35,059 nucleotides of DNA. Origin: JAQVSH01 sp964349835. GTDB lineage: Bacteria; Bacteroidota; Bacteroidia; Bacteroidales; UBA4181. Shown in pieces: positions 22,800-30,140 of this stretch (within the stretch, counting starts at the first letter, position 1; every line of letters begins with the position of its first letter). The notes under the pieces were generated by a model that did no database searches, was not told where the DNA came from, and worked only from the letters and a program-made list of their open reading frames with translations. The stretch covers positions 1 to 35,059 of the forward strand of contig CAYGID010000015.1 in NCBI GenBank assembly GCA_964349835.1, given 5' to 3'. Made by a program: the position numbers and the translations under genes.

Positions 22800-22832
22800 A
22801 TGAGATCTCTTAACATGAGCGCCTTTGTCTGA
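22800..22832 (+). other. Ten-codon leader ORF overlapping the sigma start
   Basis: ATG 22800 to TGA 22832 would encode MRSLNMSAFV, with a second ATG inside at 22815. Its stop lies just after the TTG (22825) that seems to start the sigma gene in the +1 frame. Either it couples translation to the sigma gene, or it is the true N-terminus of the sigma factor displaced by a one-base change in the TTT at 22824-22826. Not provable here. Confidence 0.3.
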
Positions 22833-23367
22833 AGAGCGGATTATAGAGGGGTGTTGCCAAGGCAACCGCGATGCAATGCGGGCTTTGTACGAACGGTTTG
22901 CGCCTTCGATGCTTGCCGTATGCCGTCGGTATGTGCCCGATATGTCGCTTGCTCAAGATCTTCTGCATGATGGTTTTATGACAGTTTTTGCCAAGATTGG
23001 CGATTTTCGGAAAGAGGGCTCTCTGGAGGGGTGGCTGCGACGCGTTTTTGTGACCACCGCGCTGGGGTATCTGCGAAAACAAAAGGGTCACTTCGCCTGC
23101 GATGCCACCGAGTGGCTCGGGAATGTGCCCGATGCGGGCGCCTCGGTTTTAGACGCGATTTCGGCCGAAGAGATTCTGGCCTGTATTGACAGACTCCCCG
23201 ATGGATACCGATTGGTGTTGAATCTTTATGCCGTTGAAGGCTATTCGCACCGCGAAATTTCCGGAATATTGGGCATTTCGGAGGGCACCTCCCGTTCGCA
23301 GTACTGTCGTGCCCGTGTGGCGTTGCAAAAAATGGTTACCGATATGCAAACACCCAAAGCCTTATGA
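22825..23367 (+). CDS. ECF sigma factor (RpoE-like, Das-type candidate)
   Basis: 180 residues if started at TTG 22825; the in-frame stop at 22816 leaves no ATG start that would keep region 1/2 intact. Sigma region 2 is residues ~20-85 (LYERFAPSMLAVCRRYV, AQDLLHDGFMTVFAKIGDF, EGWLRRVFVTTALGYLRK), region 4 ~118-172 (LPDGYRLVLNLYAVEGYSHR, GISEGTSRSQYCRARVALQKM). The GTSRSQ recognition helix is typical of Bacteroidota ECF factors. It overlaps the anti-sigma-like gene by 4 bases (ATGA), the usual sigma/anti-sigma arrangement. It should direct RNA polymerase to envelope-related genes when its partner releases it. Assignment to the ECF21/Das group rests on neighbours and is inference. Confidence 0.88.
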   Translation: MSEERIIEGCCQGNRDAMRALYERFAPSMLAVCRRYVPDMSLAQDLLHDGFMTVFAKIGDFRKEGSLEGWLRRVFVTTALGYLRKQKGHFACDATEWLGNVPDAGASVLDAISAEEILACIDRLPDGYRLVLNLYAVEGYSHREISGILGISEGTSRSQYCRARVALQKMVTDMQTPKAL

Positions 23368-24557
23368 GAGACAGTTGGGACAATACTTTGAAAGAGAAGC
23401 TCTCTTCGCTTGAGTTTACTCGCGATACCCCCTCATGGGAGGCCTTTGCGGGCAAGCTTGATTCGAAGCTCTCTGCTGTTCCTCCAAAACGTTCGAGTAT
23501 CTTTTTTGTCGGCCAACCGCTTCTTGCGAACAGATCTCTCGTTTTTTGGAGCGTGGCAGCAGCCCTTCTGCTGCTCGTTTCGGGAGTGGGCCTCTATCAC
23601 CTCCTCCGGATGGCCCGGCCCGACTCTGATGAGAGGGCTGTGGTTTTGAGCCTTATGGAACCTGTTGGCGCTGAGACTACAGCTGATGTTAGGGTTGATG
23701 CTCGCACCTCTCTCTCTTTGCTCGATACCGTGCCCCATGGGTCGACTCTTCATCACAACAGCGAAGATAGCAGTGTACGGGTCGGCCGAACGGATCCTTC
23801 AGGAGAGCCGGTTCGCCGCTCGAACGCCTCTTCGCGAATTGTCGCTGCAGGAGCGGGCCTCAACGAGGTTCTTTCCGACGACATGTGGCGCGTAGAGCGG
23901 CAGCTGGGCTCCGACTGGTCGGCGGGACTCTATGCTTATGGTAACGGAGGGCAGAATCAAAGAGGGGTCGAAGGCACGATGGGCAAGATGGGTGAGTTTC
24001 TGTGGGAACGGAGCTCGACTCAGCAGTTGTTGTCTGACCGCACCGGATCGCTTCGACACGACCCGCCTCTGGTACTGGGTTTTAAACTGCGCAGGCGTTT
24101 GACTGCCCATTGGGGCTTGGAAACAGGGCTTGTTTTTTCGCGATACCATTCGTCGGGCCGGTTAGAAGGTTTGATGGCCACTTATGATTACCGTCAAACA
24201 GTCGATTATTTGGGCATTCCTGTTGGGTTATCGTATAATTTGCTTCCCAATCGGAAATGGAGCATTAGCCCGGTGGGTGGTCTGATTACCGAGATGCCTC
24301 TTTCGGCGCGAGGCACATTGAGAGTGCTCTCCGATGCCGGATCGGTTCCTTCCGAATCGTATAATTTACAGGAAGATGGTCTTCTTCTCTCGGCCTACGG
24401 CGGAACCGAGTTTTCGGCACTGCTCTTTCCGGGATGGTCGTTAACCATCGAACCCGGCTTCTCCTGGAGGGTAGCCGGTGAAGAGCAACCCTCTACCTAT
24501 CGCGGAGAGCATCGCGTTCACTTTCGCGTGGGGTTCGGGATTCGTTGCGATTTTTGA
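23364..24557 (+). CDS. Dual-membrane-spanning anti-sigma factor (Dma-like): IM helix plus OM beta-barrel
   Basis: 397 residues with an unusual layout. Residues 1-57 are a charged cytosolic head with the pattern WDNTLKEKLSSLE and a Trp at 25, like Bacteroidota anti-sigma heads. Residues 59-81 are one strong membrane helix (VFWSVAAALLLLVSGVG). Residues ~82-180 are a Ser/Asp/Arg-rich low-complexity linker long enough for the periplasm. From ~181 (WSAGLYAYGNGG) to the end there are alternating beta strands of an OMP_b-brl_2-like eight-strand barrel, finishing HFRVGFGIRCDF with a C-terminal Phe as in outer-membrane proteins. No cleavable signal peptide. This matches the Dma proteins described in Bacteroides thetaiotaomicron, which bind an ECF sigma factor and affect outer-membrane vesicle formation. 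Sigma gene immediately upstream, NigD-like lipoprotein downstream. Confidence 0.82.
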   Translation: MRDSWDNTLKEKLSSLEFTRDTPSWEAFAGKLDSKLSAVPPKRSSIFFVGQPLLANRSLVFWSVAAALLLLVSGVGLYHLLRMARPDSDERAVVLSLMEPVGAETTADVRVDARTSLSLLDTVPHGSTLHHNSEDSSVRVGRTDPSGEPVRRSNASSRIVAAGAGLNEVLSDDMWRVERQLGSDWSAGLYAYGNGGQNQRGVEGTMGKMGEFLWERSSTQQLLSDRTGSLRHDPPLVLGFKLRRRLTAHWGLETGLVFSRYHSSGRLEGLMATYDYRQTVDYLGIPVGLSYNLLPNRKWSISPVGGLITEMPLSARGTLRVLSDAGSVPSESYNLQEDGLLLSAYGGTEFSALLFPGWSLTIEPGFSWRVAGEEQPSTYRGEHRVHFRVGFGIRCDF

Positions 24558-24563
24558 TCCCAT

Positions 24564-24590
24564 ATGCAGCGCCGGAGGTTCTTGCTGCAT
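24564..24590 (+). terminator. Hairpin after the anti-sigma gene (weak terminator or spacer)
   Basis: ATGCAGC (24564-24570) and GCTGCAT (24584-24590) form a perfect 7-base stem with a 13-base loop, starting 7 bases after the stop codon. There is no T tract downstream, so partial termination or mRNA processing between the anti-sigma and NigD-like genes is only a suggestion. Confidence 0.35.
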
Positions 24591-24717
24591 CTGACACATA
24601 AAGCTGCTGTTTCACCTTAAAATCAAATTATACCCGTATGAACCGAGCATGTTTTTCTCAAAACGCAAACTGGCATGAACAAAATCAACATGCGAGCTCC
24701 ATCCGACCTTTAAAAAG

Positions 24718-24725
24718 TAATTTTG
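24718..24725 (+). promoter_or_regulatory. Possible -7 box just upstream of the NigD-like gene
   Basis: TAATTTTG fits TAnnTTTG but lies only 5 bases before the ATG at 24731, which would give a leaderless or nearly leaderless mRNA. It may be chance; the 173-base gap may instead hold a promoter read by the neighbouring ECF sigma factor. Confidence 0.3.
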
Positions 24726-24730
24726 TTCGG

Positions 24731-25483
24731 ATGAAATCGATTGTGAAATTGTTCGTTCTTGTTGCCGCTGTAGCAGTGGCACTACCCTCTTGTTTCGATG
24801 ATGATGACACCTATCCTGCCTGGGCCGAATATTGGGTGAGTTACGGAGTGATCCGTGGAAATGGTTCGCATTTCGATATTTTGACCGATGAGGGAAAGAT
24901 TTTGTATCCGGAGGCACCCTATTCATCGCTAACCGGAATCACCGACGGAAAACGGGTGGCTGTATCCTATTCTATCACGGCTACCCGAATGGATGGCTAT
25001 TCGGTGCGTATAAGGGCGCTCAATGCCATATTGACCAAAAATCCTGTGCACAGTACCGGATTAACCACCGCTCAAGAGGATAGTCTGGGTCACGACCCGG
25101 TGAGAATTGTAGATGCCTGGTTTGGAGGGGAGAGCTACCTGAATATTGATTTCGACCTCCAGCGCAATGATCCCCAAGTGGTTCATTGGATCAACCTTTG
25201 GGTTGATGATGAGGCTTCGACTCCCGATCGAAAAGTGGTGGTATTCCGTCATAACGACCATTCCGACCTAAGACGTTCGTGGGCTACGGGAAGCGTATCC
25301 TTCAGGGTCGATTCGCTGATTCCCGACGACAGAGATTCTGTAAAGATTGTGTTGAAATGGGAAACCTACAGCGGTCAGGTTCGAGCCGATTCCGGTTATA
25401 TCGGGGTTCGACCCGGCAGTCGGGATACACAATTACGTTCTCTTCGCAAGGAGAGTGCTTTGGCTCCGATTCTGGCCCAATAG
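24731..25483 (+). CDS. NigD-like lipoprotein
   Basis: 250 residues from ATG 24731. An ATG at 24638 in the same frame would place 31 polar residues before the signal peptide and is rejected. MKSIVKLFVLVAAVAVALPSC is a lipoprotein signal with Cys at 21, followed by the acidic DDDD stretch often seen after the lipid Cys of exported Bacteroidota lipoproteins. The mature N-terminal half has the NigD pattern (FDILTDEGKILYPEAP, then GITDGKRVAVSYSI); the C-terminal half is a beta-rich domain (YLNIDFDLQRND, HWINLWVDD). NigD-type proteins were first found beside bacteriocin regulators and later near Dma loci; their activity is not settled. It is probably a target or third component of the sigma module. 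Confidence 0.78.
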   Translation: MKSIVKLFVLVAAVAVALPSCFDDDDTYPAWAEYWVSYGVIRGNGSHFDILTDEGKILYPEAPYSSLTGITDGKRVAVSYSITATRMDGYSVRIRALNAILTKNPVHSTGLTTAQEDSLGHDPVRIVDAWFGGESYLNIDFDLQRNDPQVVHWINLWVDDEASTPDRKVVVFRHNDHSDLRRSWATGSVSFRVDSLIPDDRDSVKIVLKWETYSGQVRADSGYIGVRPGSRDTQLRSLRKESALAPILAQ

Positions 25484-25499
25484 AGAGCCGAACCCGAAC

Positions 25500-25523
25500 G
25501 GGAGAGGCCGGAAAGGCCCTCCC
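25500..25523. terminator. Bidirectional terminator between convergent genes
   Basis: GGGAG-A-GGCC (25500-25509) pairs with GGCC-CTCCC (25515-25523) around a 5-base loop, nine G/C-rich pairs with one bulged A. It lies in the 50-base gap between the NigD-like gene and the convergent DUF1846 gene. No long T run follows, but the stem is strong. Confidence 0.55.
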
Positions 25524-25533
25524 GCGACGGTTC

Positions 25534-27069
25534 CTATTCGCTGATAAAGAGTCGCTTGCTCGAAAATTCCGGATCGCAGGTAAGGTTCACCTTTAATTTT
25601 CGTAGTCCAGCCTCATCGCCCGGTGTAGGAATGTGGGTGGAGTGTACCTCGCAGCCATGCAACTCGGTGAGTTTTTCCAGGGCCATTTGTGCGGCAGGAT
25701 TAGATAGAGCGCTGATTGCAAGAACAATCAAAGTTTCTTCCACGTCGAGACTCACCATTTTTCCGTTGAGTAGATCCTTTTTCAGGTGGGTTACCGAATC
25801 GATGATACTTTGCGGTAGCAGGTACATACTGTCGGGTAATCCGGCCATATGTTTGGTGGCATTCAGAATCAGGCTCGACGCTGCGTGCAGGAGATGAGAA
25901 TTTTTTCCGGTGATGATGGTTCCGTCTTTCAGTTCGATTGCCGATCCGCAAAAGATACCGGCATTTCCTTTCCCGGTAGCCTCTGCATCCTTTGCTGCCT
26001 GACGGGCGGGAAGAACCACCTTTCGGTCGGCCTCTGTTGCGCCTACGTTGTTCATGATTTCGAGCGAGCGACGGAGGGTGCTTTTATCGGCCAGCCCCAT
26101 AGCGTACTCCACGGCGCAGCGGAAATGGCGGCGGATAATCTCCTGATAGGAGGCGTTGGCAATCACCGCATCATTCACTATACCTGCACTGGCTCGATTC
26201 ACCCCCATATCGGTGGGTGAGAGGTACATTGATTCGCCACCGGTAATCTTCTCCAGAATTCTTTTTAGGAGATTAAATGCCTCTATATCGCGATTGTAGT
26301 TCGTCGTCTGAATTCCATAAGCCTTCAGGTGGTGGGTGTCAATCATATTCACATCGTGGAGGTCGGCAGTGGCGGCCTCGTACGCTATGTTTACAGGGTG
26401 ATCAACGGGAAGATCCCAAATGGGGAATGTTTCGAACTTGGCATATCCGGCTTTTTTTCCCTGTTTGTATTCGTGATAGAGATTACAGAGACAGGTTGCG
26501 AGCTTTCCGCTGCCCGGCCCGGGCCCGGTGACCACCACTATGGGACGGGTGGTTTGGATATACTCGTTGGCGCCATACCCTGCATCGCTTACAATCTGGT
26601 CGACATCGGTGGGATAGCCTTTTGTGGGATAGTGGAGGTATACCTTGACGCCTCTCAACTCCAGCTTGTTTTTAAAAGCTGTGGCAGCCGGCTGTTTTTT
26701 GTAACGGGTAATGACCACTGCCGCTACATGAATGCCATACCAGCCCAGGTCGTCGATGGTTTTCAGTGCGTCGACATCGTAGGTGATGCCAAAGTCGGCT
26801 CTGATTTTGTTTCTTTCGATATCGCCCGCATGAATGCATAGTATGACATCGACCTTATCCTTCAGTTTTTGCAATAACCGTATCTTGACGTTCGGATCAA
26901 AACCCGGCAAGACTCTTGCGGCATGGTAATCGTATAATATCTTCCCTCCGAACTCGAGGTACAATTTATCGTTAAACCGGCTCACCCTCTCAAGAATGGC
27001 ATCTGTCTGTTCTTGAAGGTATTTCTCGTTATCGAATCCTATCGGGTGTGAATCCTTTTTTTTGCTCAC
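25534..27069 (-). CDS. DUF1846 family protein
   Basis: 511 residues starting at a GTG (27069); the family start IGFDNEKYLQEQ lies at residues 11-22, so this start fits and no ATG is available. The whole length matches my memory of the DUF1846 (PF08903) family: LYLEFGGKILYDYHAARVLPGF near the start, a GPGPGSGKLATCL loop near 185, which looks like a nucleotide-binding loop, and SPTDMGVNRASAGIVND in the middle. Members are ~500-residue cytosolic proteins of unknown activity, some with solved structures. It starts 70 bases after the OadG-like stop and could be cotranscribed or have its own weak promoter (TAATATTG at 27104-27111). Confidence 0.85.
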   Translation of the reverse strand: MSKKKDSHPIGFDNEKYLQEQTDAILERVSRFNDKLYLEFGGKILYDYHAARVLPGFDPNVKIRLLQKLKDKVDVILCIHAGDIERNKIRADFGITYDVDALKTIDDLGWYGIHVAAVVITRYKKQPAATAFKNKLELRGVKVYLHYPTKGYPTDVDQIVSDAGYGANEYIQTTRPIVVVTGPGPGSGKLATCLCNLYHEYKQGKKAGYAKFETFPIWDLPVDHPVNIAYEAATADLHDVNMIDTHHLKAYGIQTTNYNRDIEAFNLLKRILEKITGGESMYLSPTDMGVNRASAGIVNDAVIANASYQEIIRRHFRCAVEYAMGLADKSTLRRSLEIMNNVGATEADRKVVLPARQAAKDAEATGKGNAGIFCGSAIELKDGTIITGKNSHLLHAASSLILNATKHMAGLPDSMYLLPQSIIDSVTHLKKDLLNGKMVSLDVEETLIVLAISALSNPAAQMALEKLTELHGCEVHSTHIPTPGDEAGLRKLKVNLTCDPEFSSKRLFISE

Positions 27070-27139
27070 GTTGAACGCTCTTACTGTTAGATGAAATAAA
27101 GGCCAATATTAGCAAATTTTCCCCTTCGCAGGCACCCCT

Positions 27140-27277
27140 CTATTTCACGGGAGCATCGCCCGGGAAGAACTTGTGCAGTAATACAATAACGGCCCAAAAG
27201 ATAACCATGAAAAAGAAGATTCCCAGCATTCCTATTCCCATGATCTCGAGCGACATATAAAAGTTTTCGGTAAACAT
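27140..27277 (-). CDS. OadG-related small membrane subunit (45 residues)
   Basis: 45 residues from ATG 27277 to TAG 27140. MFTENFYMSLEIMGIGMLGI starts the protein, then one hydrophobic helix (~9-34) and a polar tail ending FFPGDAPVK. The helix, with GIGMLGIFFFMVI, looks like the membrane segment of oxaloacetate decarboxylase gamma subunits, which tether the decarboxylase to the OadB pump. It follows oadB by 18 bases on the same strand, and a strong GGAGGAG ribosome site 7 bases upstream supports translation. It is shorter than classical OadG (~80 residues) because the periplasmic/cytosolic metal-binding tail is missing. Confidence 0.75.
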   Translation of the reverse strand: MFTENFYMSLEIMGIGMLGIFFFMVIFWAVIVLLHKFFPGDAPVK

Positions 27278-27283
27278 AATTTT

Positions 27284-27290
27284 CTCCTCC
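27284..27290 (-). promoter_or_regulatory. Strong Shine-Dalgarno site of the OadG-like gene
   Basis: GGAGGAG on the minus strand, six bases before the ATG at 27277. Purine-rich SD sites are uncommon in this window, so its presence backs the reality and high expression of the 45-residue gene. Confidence 0.6.
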
Positions 27291-27295
27291 TTCAA

Positions 27296-28429
27296 TTAAC
27301 TTAAAAAATAGGGTACTAGCGAGAGAATAAGGCCACCCGCCACTACCGAACCAATCTGCCCTGCCACATTGGCGCTAACGGCCGGCATCAGGAGGTAGTT
27401 GGTGGGATCGGCTTCCTGTCCCATTTTGTGAATTACGCGTGCCGACATGGGGAATGCAGAGATGCCTGCCCCACCCACCATAGGATTAATCTTCAGGCGT
27501 TCGGGAAGTACCGTGTTCAGCAGTTTGGCAAAGAGAACGCCACCTGCAGTATCCATGATAAAGGCAATCAAGCCCAAGCCAATGATGTAGAGGGTTTGCA
27601 GATTGACAAACCGGTCGGCAGTCATGGTTGATGCAATGGTAATACCTAAGAGAATGGTCACCAGGCTAGCCAACTCATTCTGGGCGGCAAGCGACAACTT
27701 TTGCAGGACGCCGCATTCGCGGATCAGGTTGCCGAACATCAGGAATCCGATAAGAGCCACCGACGAAGGGGCAATCATTCCCGCAGCGAGGGTTACCAGA
27801 ATCGGGAAGAGAATTAAGGTTCGTTTCGATACGGAACCGGGATTGCCGGTCATGCGGATACAACGCTCCTTTTTGGTGGTGAGGGCCTTGATTACCGGCG
27901 GCTGAATGATAGGTACAAGTGCCATATAGGAGTAGGCCGCCACGGAGATGGGCCCCAGAAGCTCTACGGCAAACTTCGATGCAACATAAATGGAAGTGGG
28001 GCCGTCGGCGGCACCGATAATTCCGATAGAGGCTGCCTCTTTGAGGTCGAATCCAATGAGAGTGGCTACACAAATGGTAAAGAAAATTCCAAACTGGGCG
28101 GCGGCACCGAAGAGAAGCAGCGAGGGGTTTTTAAACAAGGGGGTAAAGTCGATCATGGCTCCCACTGCCACGAAAATGAGCAGCGGGAAAATTTCGGTGT
28201 GGATACCCGCCTGAAAAAAGATGGTAAGAGCCCCTTCCGGCCCAACTGCCGAGGAGAGGGGAATGTTTGCCAACAAGGTTCCGAAACCCATTGGTAAAAG
28301 CAAATTGGGTTCATACTCTTTGGCGATTGCCAAATAGATCAGTGTAGCCCCAAAGGTCATCATCAGTCCCTGCTCCCAGGTGAACAATGAAAACGCTTCG
28401 AAGAGGCTCGAAAAAAGAGATGCATCCAT
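27296..28429 (-). CDS. oadB: Sodium-translocating decarboxylase beta subunit (OadB family)
   Basis: 377 residues, about ten hydrophobic segments. Key family motifs are present: SIGIIGAADGPTSIY with the essential membrane Asp142, and NPMVGGAGISAFPMSARV in the C-terminal half, which form the sodium and proton path. In the full complex it couples decarboxylation of biotin-bound carboxyl groups to sodium export across the inner membrane. The alpha (carboxyltransferase) and biotin carrier genes are not beside it; only a 45-residue OadG-like gene follows and a small unknown gene precedes by 15 bases. The start MDASLFSSLFEAF is a typical OadB amphipathic start. It could serve a methylmalonyl-CoA, oxaloacetate or glutaconyl-CoA decarboxylase coded elsewhere. 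Confidence 0.9.
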   Translation of the reverse strand: MDASLFSSLFEAFSLFTWEQGLMMTFGATLIYLAIAKEYEPNLLLPMGFGTLLANIPLSSAVGPEGALTIFFQAGIHTEIFPLLIFVAVGAMIDFTPLFKNPSLLLFGAAAQFGIFFTICVATLIGFDLKEAASIGIIGAADGPTSIYVASKFAVELLGPISVAAYSYMALVPIIQPPVIKALTTKKERCIRMTGNPGSVSKRTLILFPILVTLAAGMIAPSSVALIGFLMFGNLIRECGVLQKLSLAAQNELASLVTILLGITIASTMTADRFVNLQTLYIIGLGLIAFIMDTAGGVLFAKLLNTVLPERLKINPMVGGAGISAFPMSARVIHKMGQEADPTNYLLMPAVSANVAGQIGSVVAGGLILSLVPYFLS

Positions 28430-28444
28430 AGGTTGAAAAGGTAA

Positions 28445-28870
28445 TTAGTTATTGTTAATAGAGTTGATATGGTCAATAAAAGCCGACGCAGAGGTACTGT
28501 CGGCCGAAATATAGGTTGAAAGATAGGTTTTGAACGGTGCCGGAAGGGCGGAGCCTGCCTCGCGCAAAAATAGCGAACTCCTTTCATCTTCTTCGGGGAG
28601 CCATGCGAAAAAAGGAATTGCCCATTCTGCACAGAGTAACCAGAGGGCGTTGGGAAAGATGGCAGGTGCGATGGGAAGGTCGGTGATCAGCAGTTGAATA
28701 AGGCGGTGATTCGCCTTCATAAAATCGGGAAGGGCATGGGTCGAAACCGATGGAAACGACACAGCCTCCCCTCCGGATCCCGCATGAATGATGTCGCGAA
28801 ATCCTCTGTTTGACAATGTAAAAGTCAGTAAGTCAATCCAGTGGGAGTTATTGCTATGGAGAATAATCAT
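28445..28870 (-). CDS. Unknown small protein, possibly a degenerate receiver-like fold
   Basis: 141 residues from ATG 28870; a GTG at 28891 would add seven residues. No clear family. The alternation resembles a response-regulator receiver domain: MIILHSNNSHWIDLLTFTL (strand 1 and helix 1), GFRDIIHAGSGGEA, then LIQLLITDLP where a receiver would have its phospho-Asp (ITD), and WLLCAEWAIPFFAW. The acidic pair after strand 1 is replaced by Ser-Asn, so phosphorylation seems unlikely even if the fold is right. It lies 15 bases before oadB on the same strand, so it is probably cotranscribed. Fold assignment is tentative. Confidence 0.55.
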   Translation of the reverse strand: MIILHSNNSHWIDLLTFTLSNRGFRDIIHAGSGGEAVSFPSVSTHALPDFMKANHRLIQLLITDLPIAPAIFPNALWLLCAEWAIPFFAWLPEEDERSSLFLREAGSALPAPFKTYLSTYISADSTSASAFIDHINSINNN

Positions 28871-28979
28871 CGGAACCGTTGTTTGCAGCACGAATGTAGC
28901 TTTTTTTTTTTACTCATTCGTTTTTTTTATACTTTTAACCTTTCAGATTTCAGAATTTCAAACTCTCACGCCTTTTTTC

Positions 28980-30140
28980 ATGGATAAAAAATCCTCTTCT
29001 CTGCATCTCCTTCCCATCCTGTTTGGCTTTTTTGTCATGGGATTTGTAGATGTGGTGGGCATCGCCTCGAATTATGTTAAGAACGATTTTGCGCTTTCGG
29101 ATACGGTGGCCAACCTGCTTCCTTCGATGGTGTTCCTTTGGTTCTTTGTGTTTTCGGTACCTACCGGAATCCTCATGAACCGGATTGGACGCAAGAACAC
29201 CGTCTTGTTGAGCATCTTTGTTACCGGCTTGGCCATGCTGGTACCCTTGGTTTCGTACACCTATGTGGCGGTTTTGGTTGCCTTTGCGTTGCTGGGTATA
29301 GGGAATACCATTCTGCAGGTGTCTTTGAATCCGCTTCTCACCAATATCGTGTCGAATCAGAAAATGGCCAGCAGTCTTACGCTGGGGCAGTTTGTAAAGG
29401 CTATCTCGGCCTTTCTTGGCCCCATTCTGGCCGGTTTAGCTGCCAGCCGGCTGGGCAACTGGAAACTGATCTTCCCTATCTACGCGGCCATTACCCTGCT
29501 CTCGGGCGCTTGGCTACTTGCCGTGCCCATTGTGAGGGAGCCCGCTGCCGACGCAGGTTCTGTGAAAAAGAACTTTACTGATTCGCTCTCTCTCCTGGGC
29601 GATAAGCTCATCTTTGCCCTGTTTCTTGGGATTCTGCTGATTGTGGGTGTTGATGTGGGTATGAACACTTCGGTTCCGAAACTTCTGATGGAGAGGTGTG
29701 GTTTGGCTCTCAGTGATGCCGGATACGGCACAAGCTACTATTTTGCTGCCCGTACGGCCGGAACTTTTCTGGGTGCCATTATTCTTTCGAAGATCTCAAC
29801 CCGCTATTTTTTCCCTATCAGCATGCTTTTGGCACTGGCCGGAGGCGTTTGGCTGCTGATGGCCTCTACGGAGCCCGCCATTTACGGAGCCGTTGTATTG
29901 ATTGGGCTCTCTTGTGCCAACATCTTCTCGGTGATCTTTACCCTTGCCATGCAACATAAGCCCGAGCGTGCCAACGATATTTCGGGATTGATGATTATGG
30001 GCGTTGCCGGCGGAGCCATCTTTCCCCTGCTGATGGGTATGGCTTCCGATTTTATGGGAGGACAGCAGGGTAGCGTATGGGTTCTGCTGGCCTGTATGGT
30101 CTACCTTCTTATTTTTGCTTTTGCCCGGACGAGAAAATAG
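28980..30140 (+). CDS. MFS sugar transporter (FHS/fucose permease-like)
   Basis: 386 residues from ATG 28980; the longer frame upstream overlaps the divergent small gene and lacks an MFS-like start. Twelve hydrophobic segments in two halves, starting LPILFGFFVMGFVDVVG, as in the fucose-galactose-glucose:H+ symporter family of Bacteroidota. The loop MNRIGRKNTVLL after helix 2 is the MFS motif A form, and GIGNTILQVSLNPL in helix 4 is the FHS mark (compare NTxLQVxxNP). It should import a sugar with protons. It faces, tail to tail with a 32-base overlap, a carbohydrate-degrading operon whose product it may take up. Confidence 0.9.
   Translation: MDKKSSSLHLLPILFGFFVMGFVDVVGIASNYVKNDFALSDTVANLLPSMVFLWFFVFSVPTGILMNRIGRKNTVLLSIFVTGLAMLVPLVSYTYVAVLVAFALLGIGNTILQVSLNPLLTNIVSNQKMASSLTLGQFVKAISAFLGPILAGLAASRLGNWKLIFPIYAAITLLSGAWLLAVPIVREPAADAGSVKKNFTDSLSLLGDKLIFALFLGILLIVGVDVGMNTSVPKLLMERCGLALSDAGYGTSYYFAARTAGTFLGAIILSKISTRYFFPISMLLALAGGVWLLMASTEPAIYGAVVLIGLSCANIFSVIFTLAMQHKPERANDISGLMIMGVAGGAIFPLLMGMASDFMGGQQGSVWVLLACMVYLLIFAFARTRK

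Noticed and set aside
22646..22816. 57-residue extension of the MATE transporter
   Set aside because: It crosses both divergent promoters and has no MATE character.
24638..24730. Upstream ATG for the NigD-like lipoprotein
   Set aside because: Would bury the signal peptide behind 31 polar residues.
28788..28979. 64-residue extension of the MFS transporter
   Set aside because: Overlaps the divergent 141-residue gene and contains T-rich intergenic DNA; transporter homology starts at ATG 28980.
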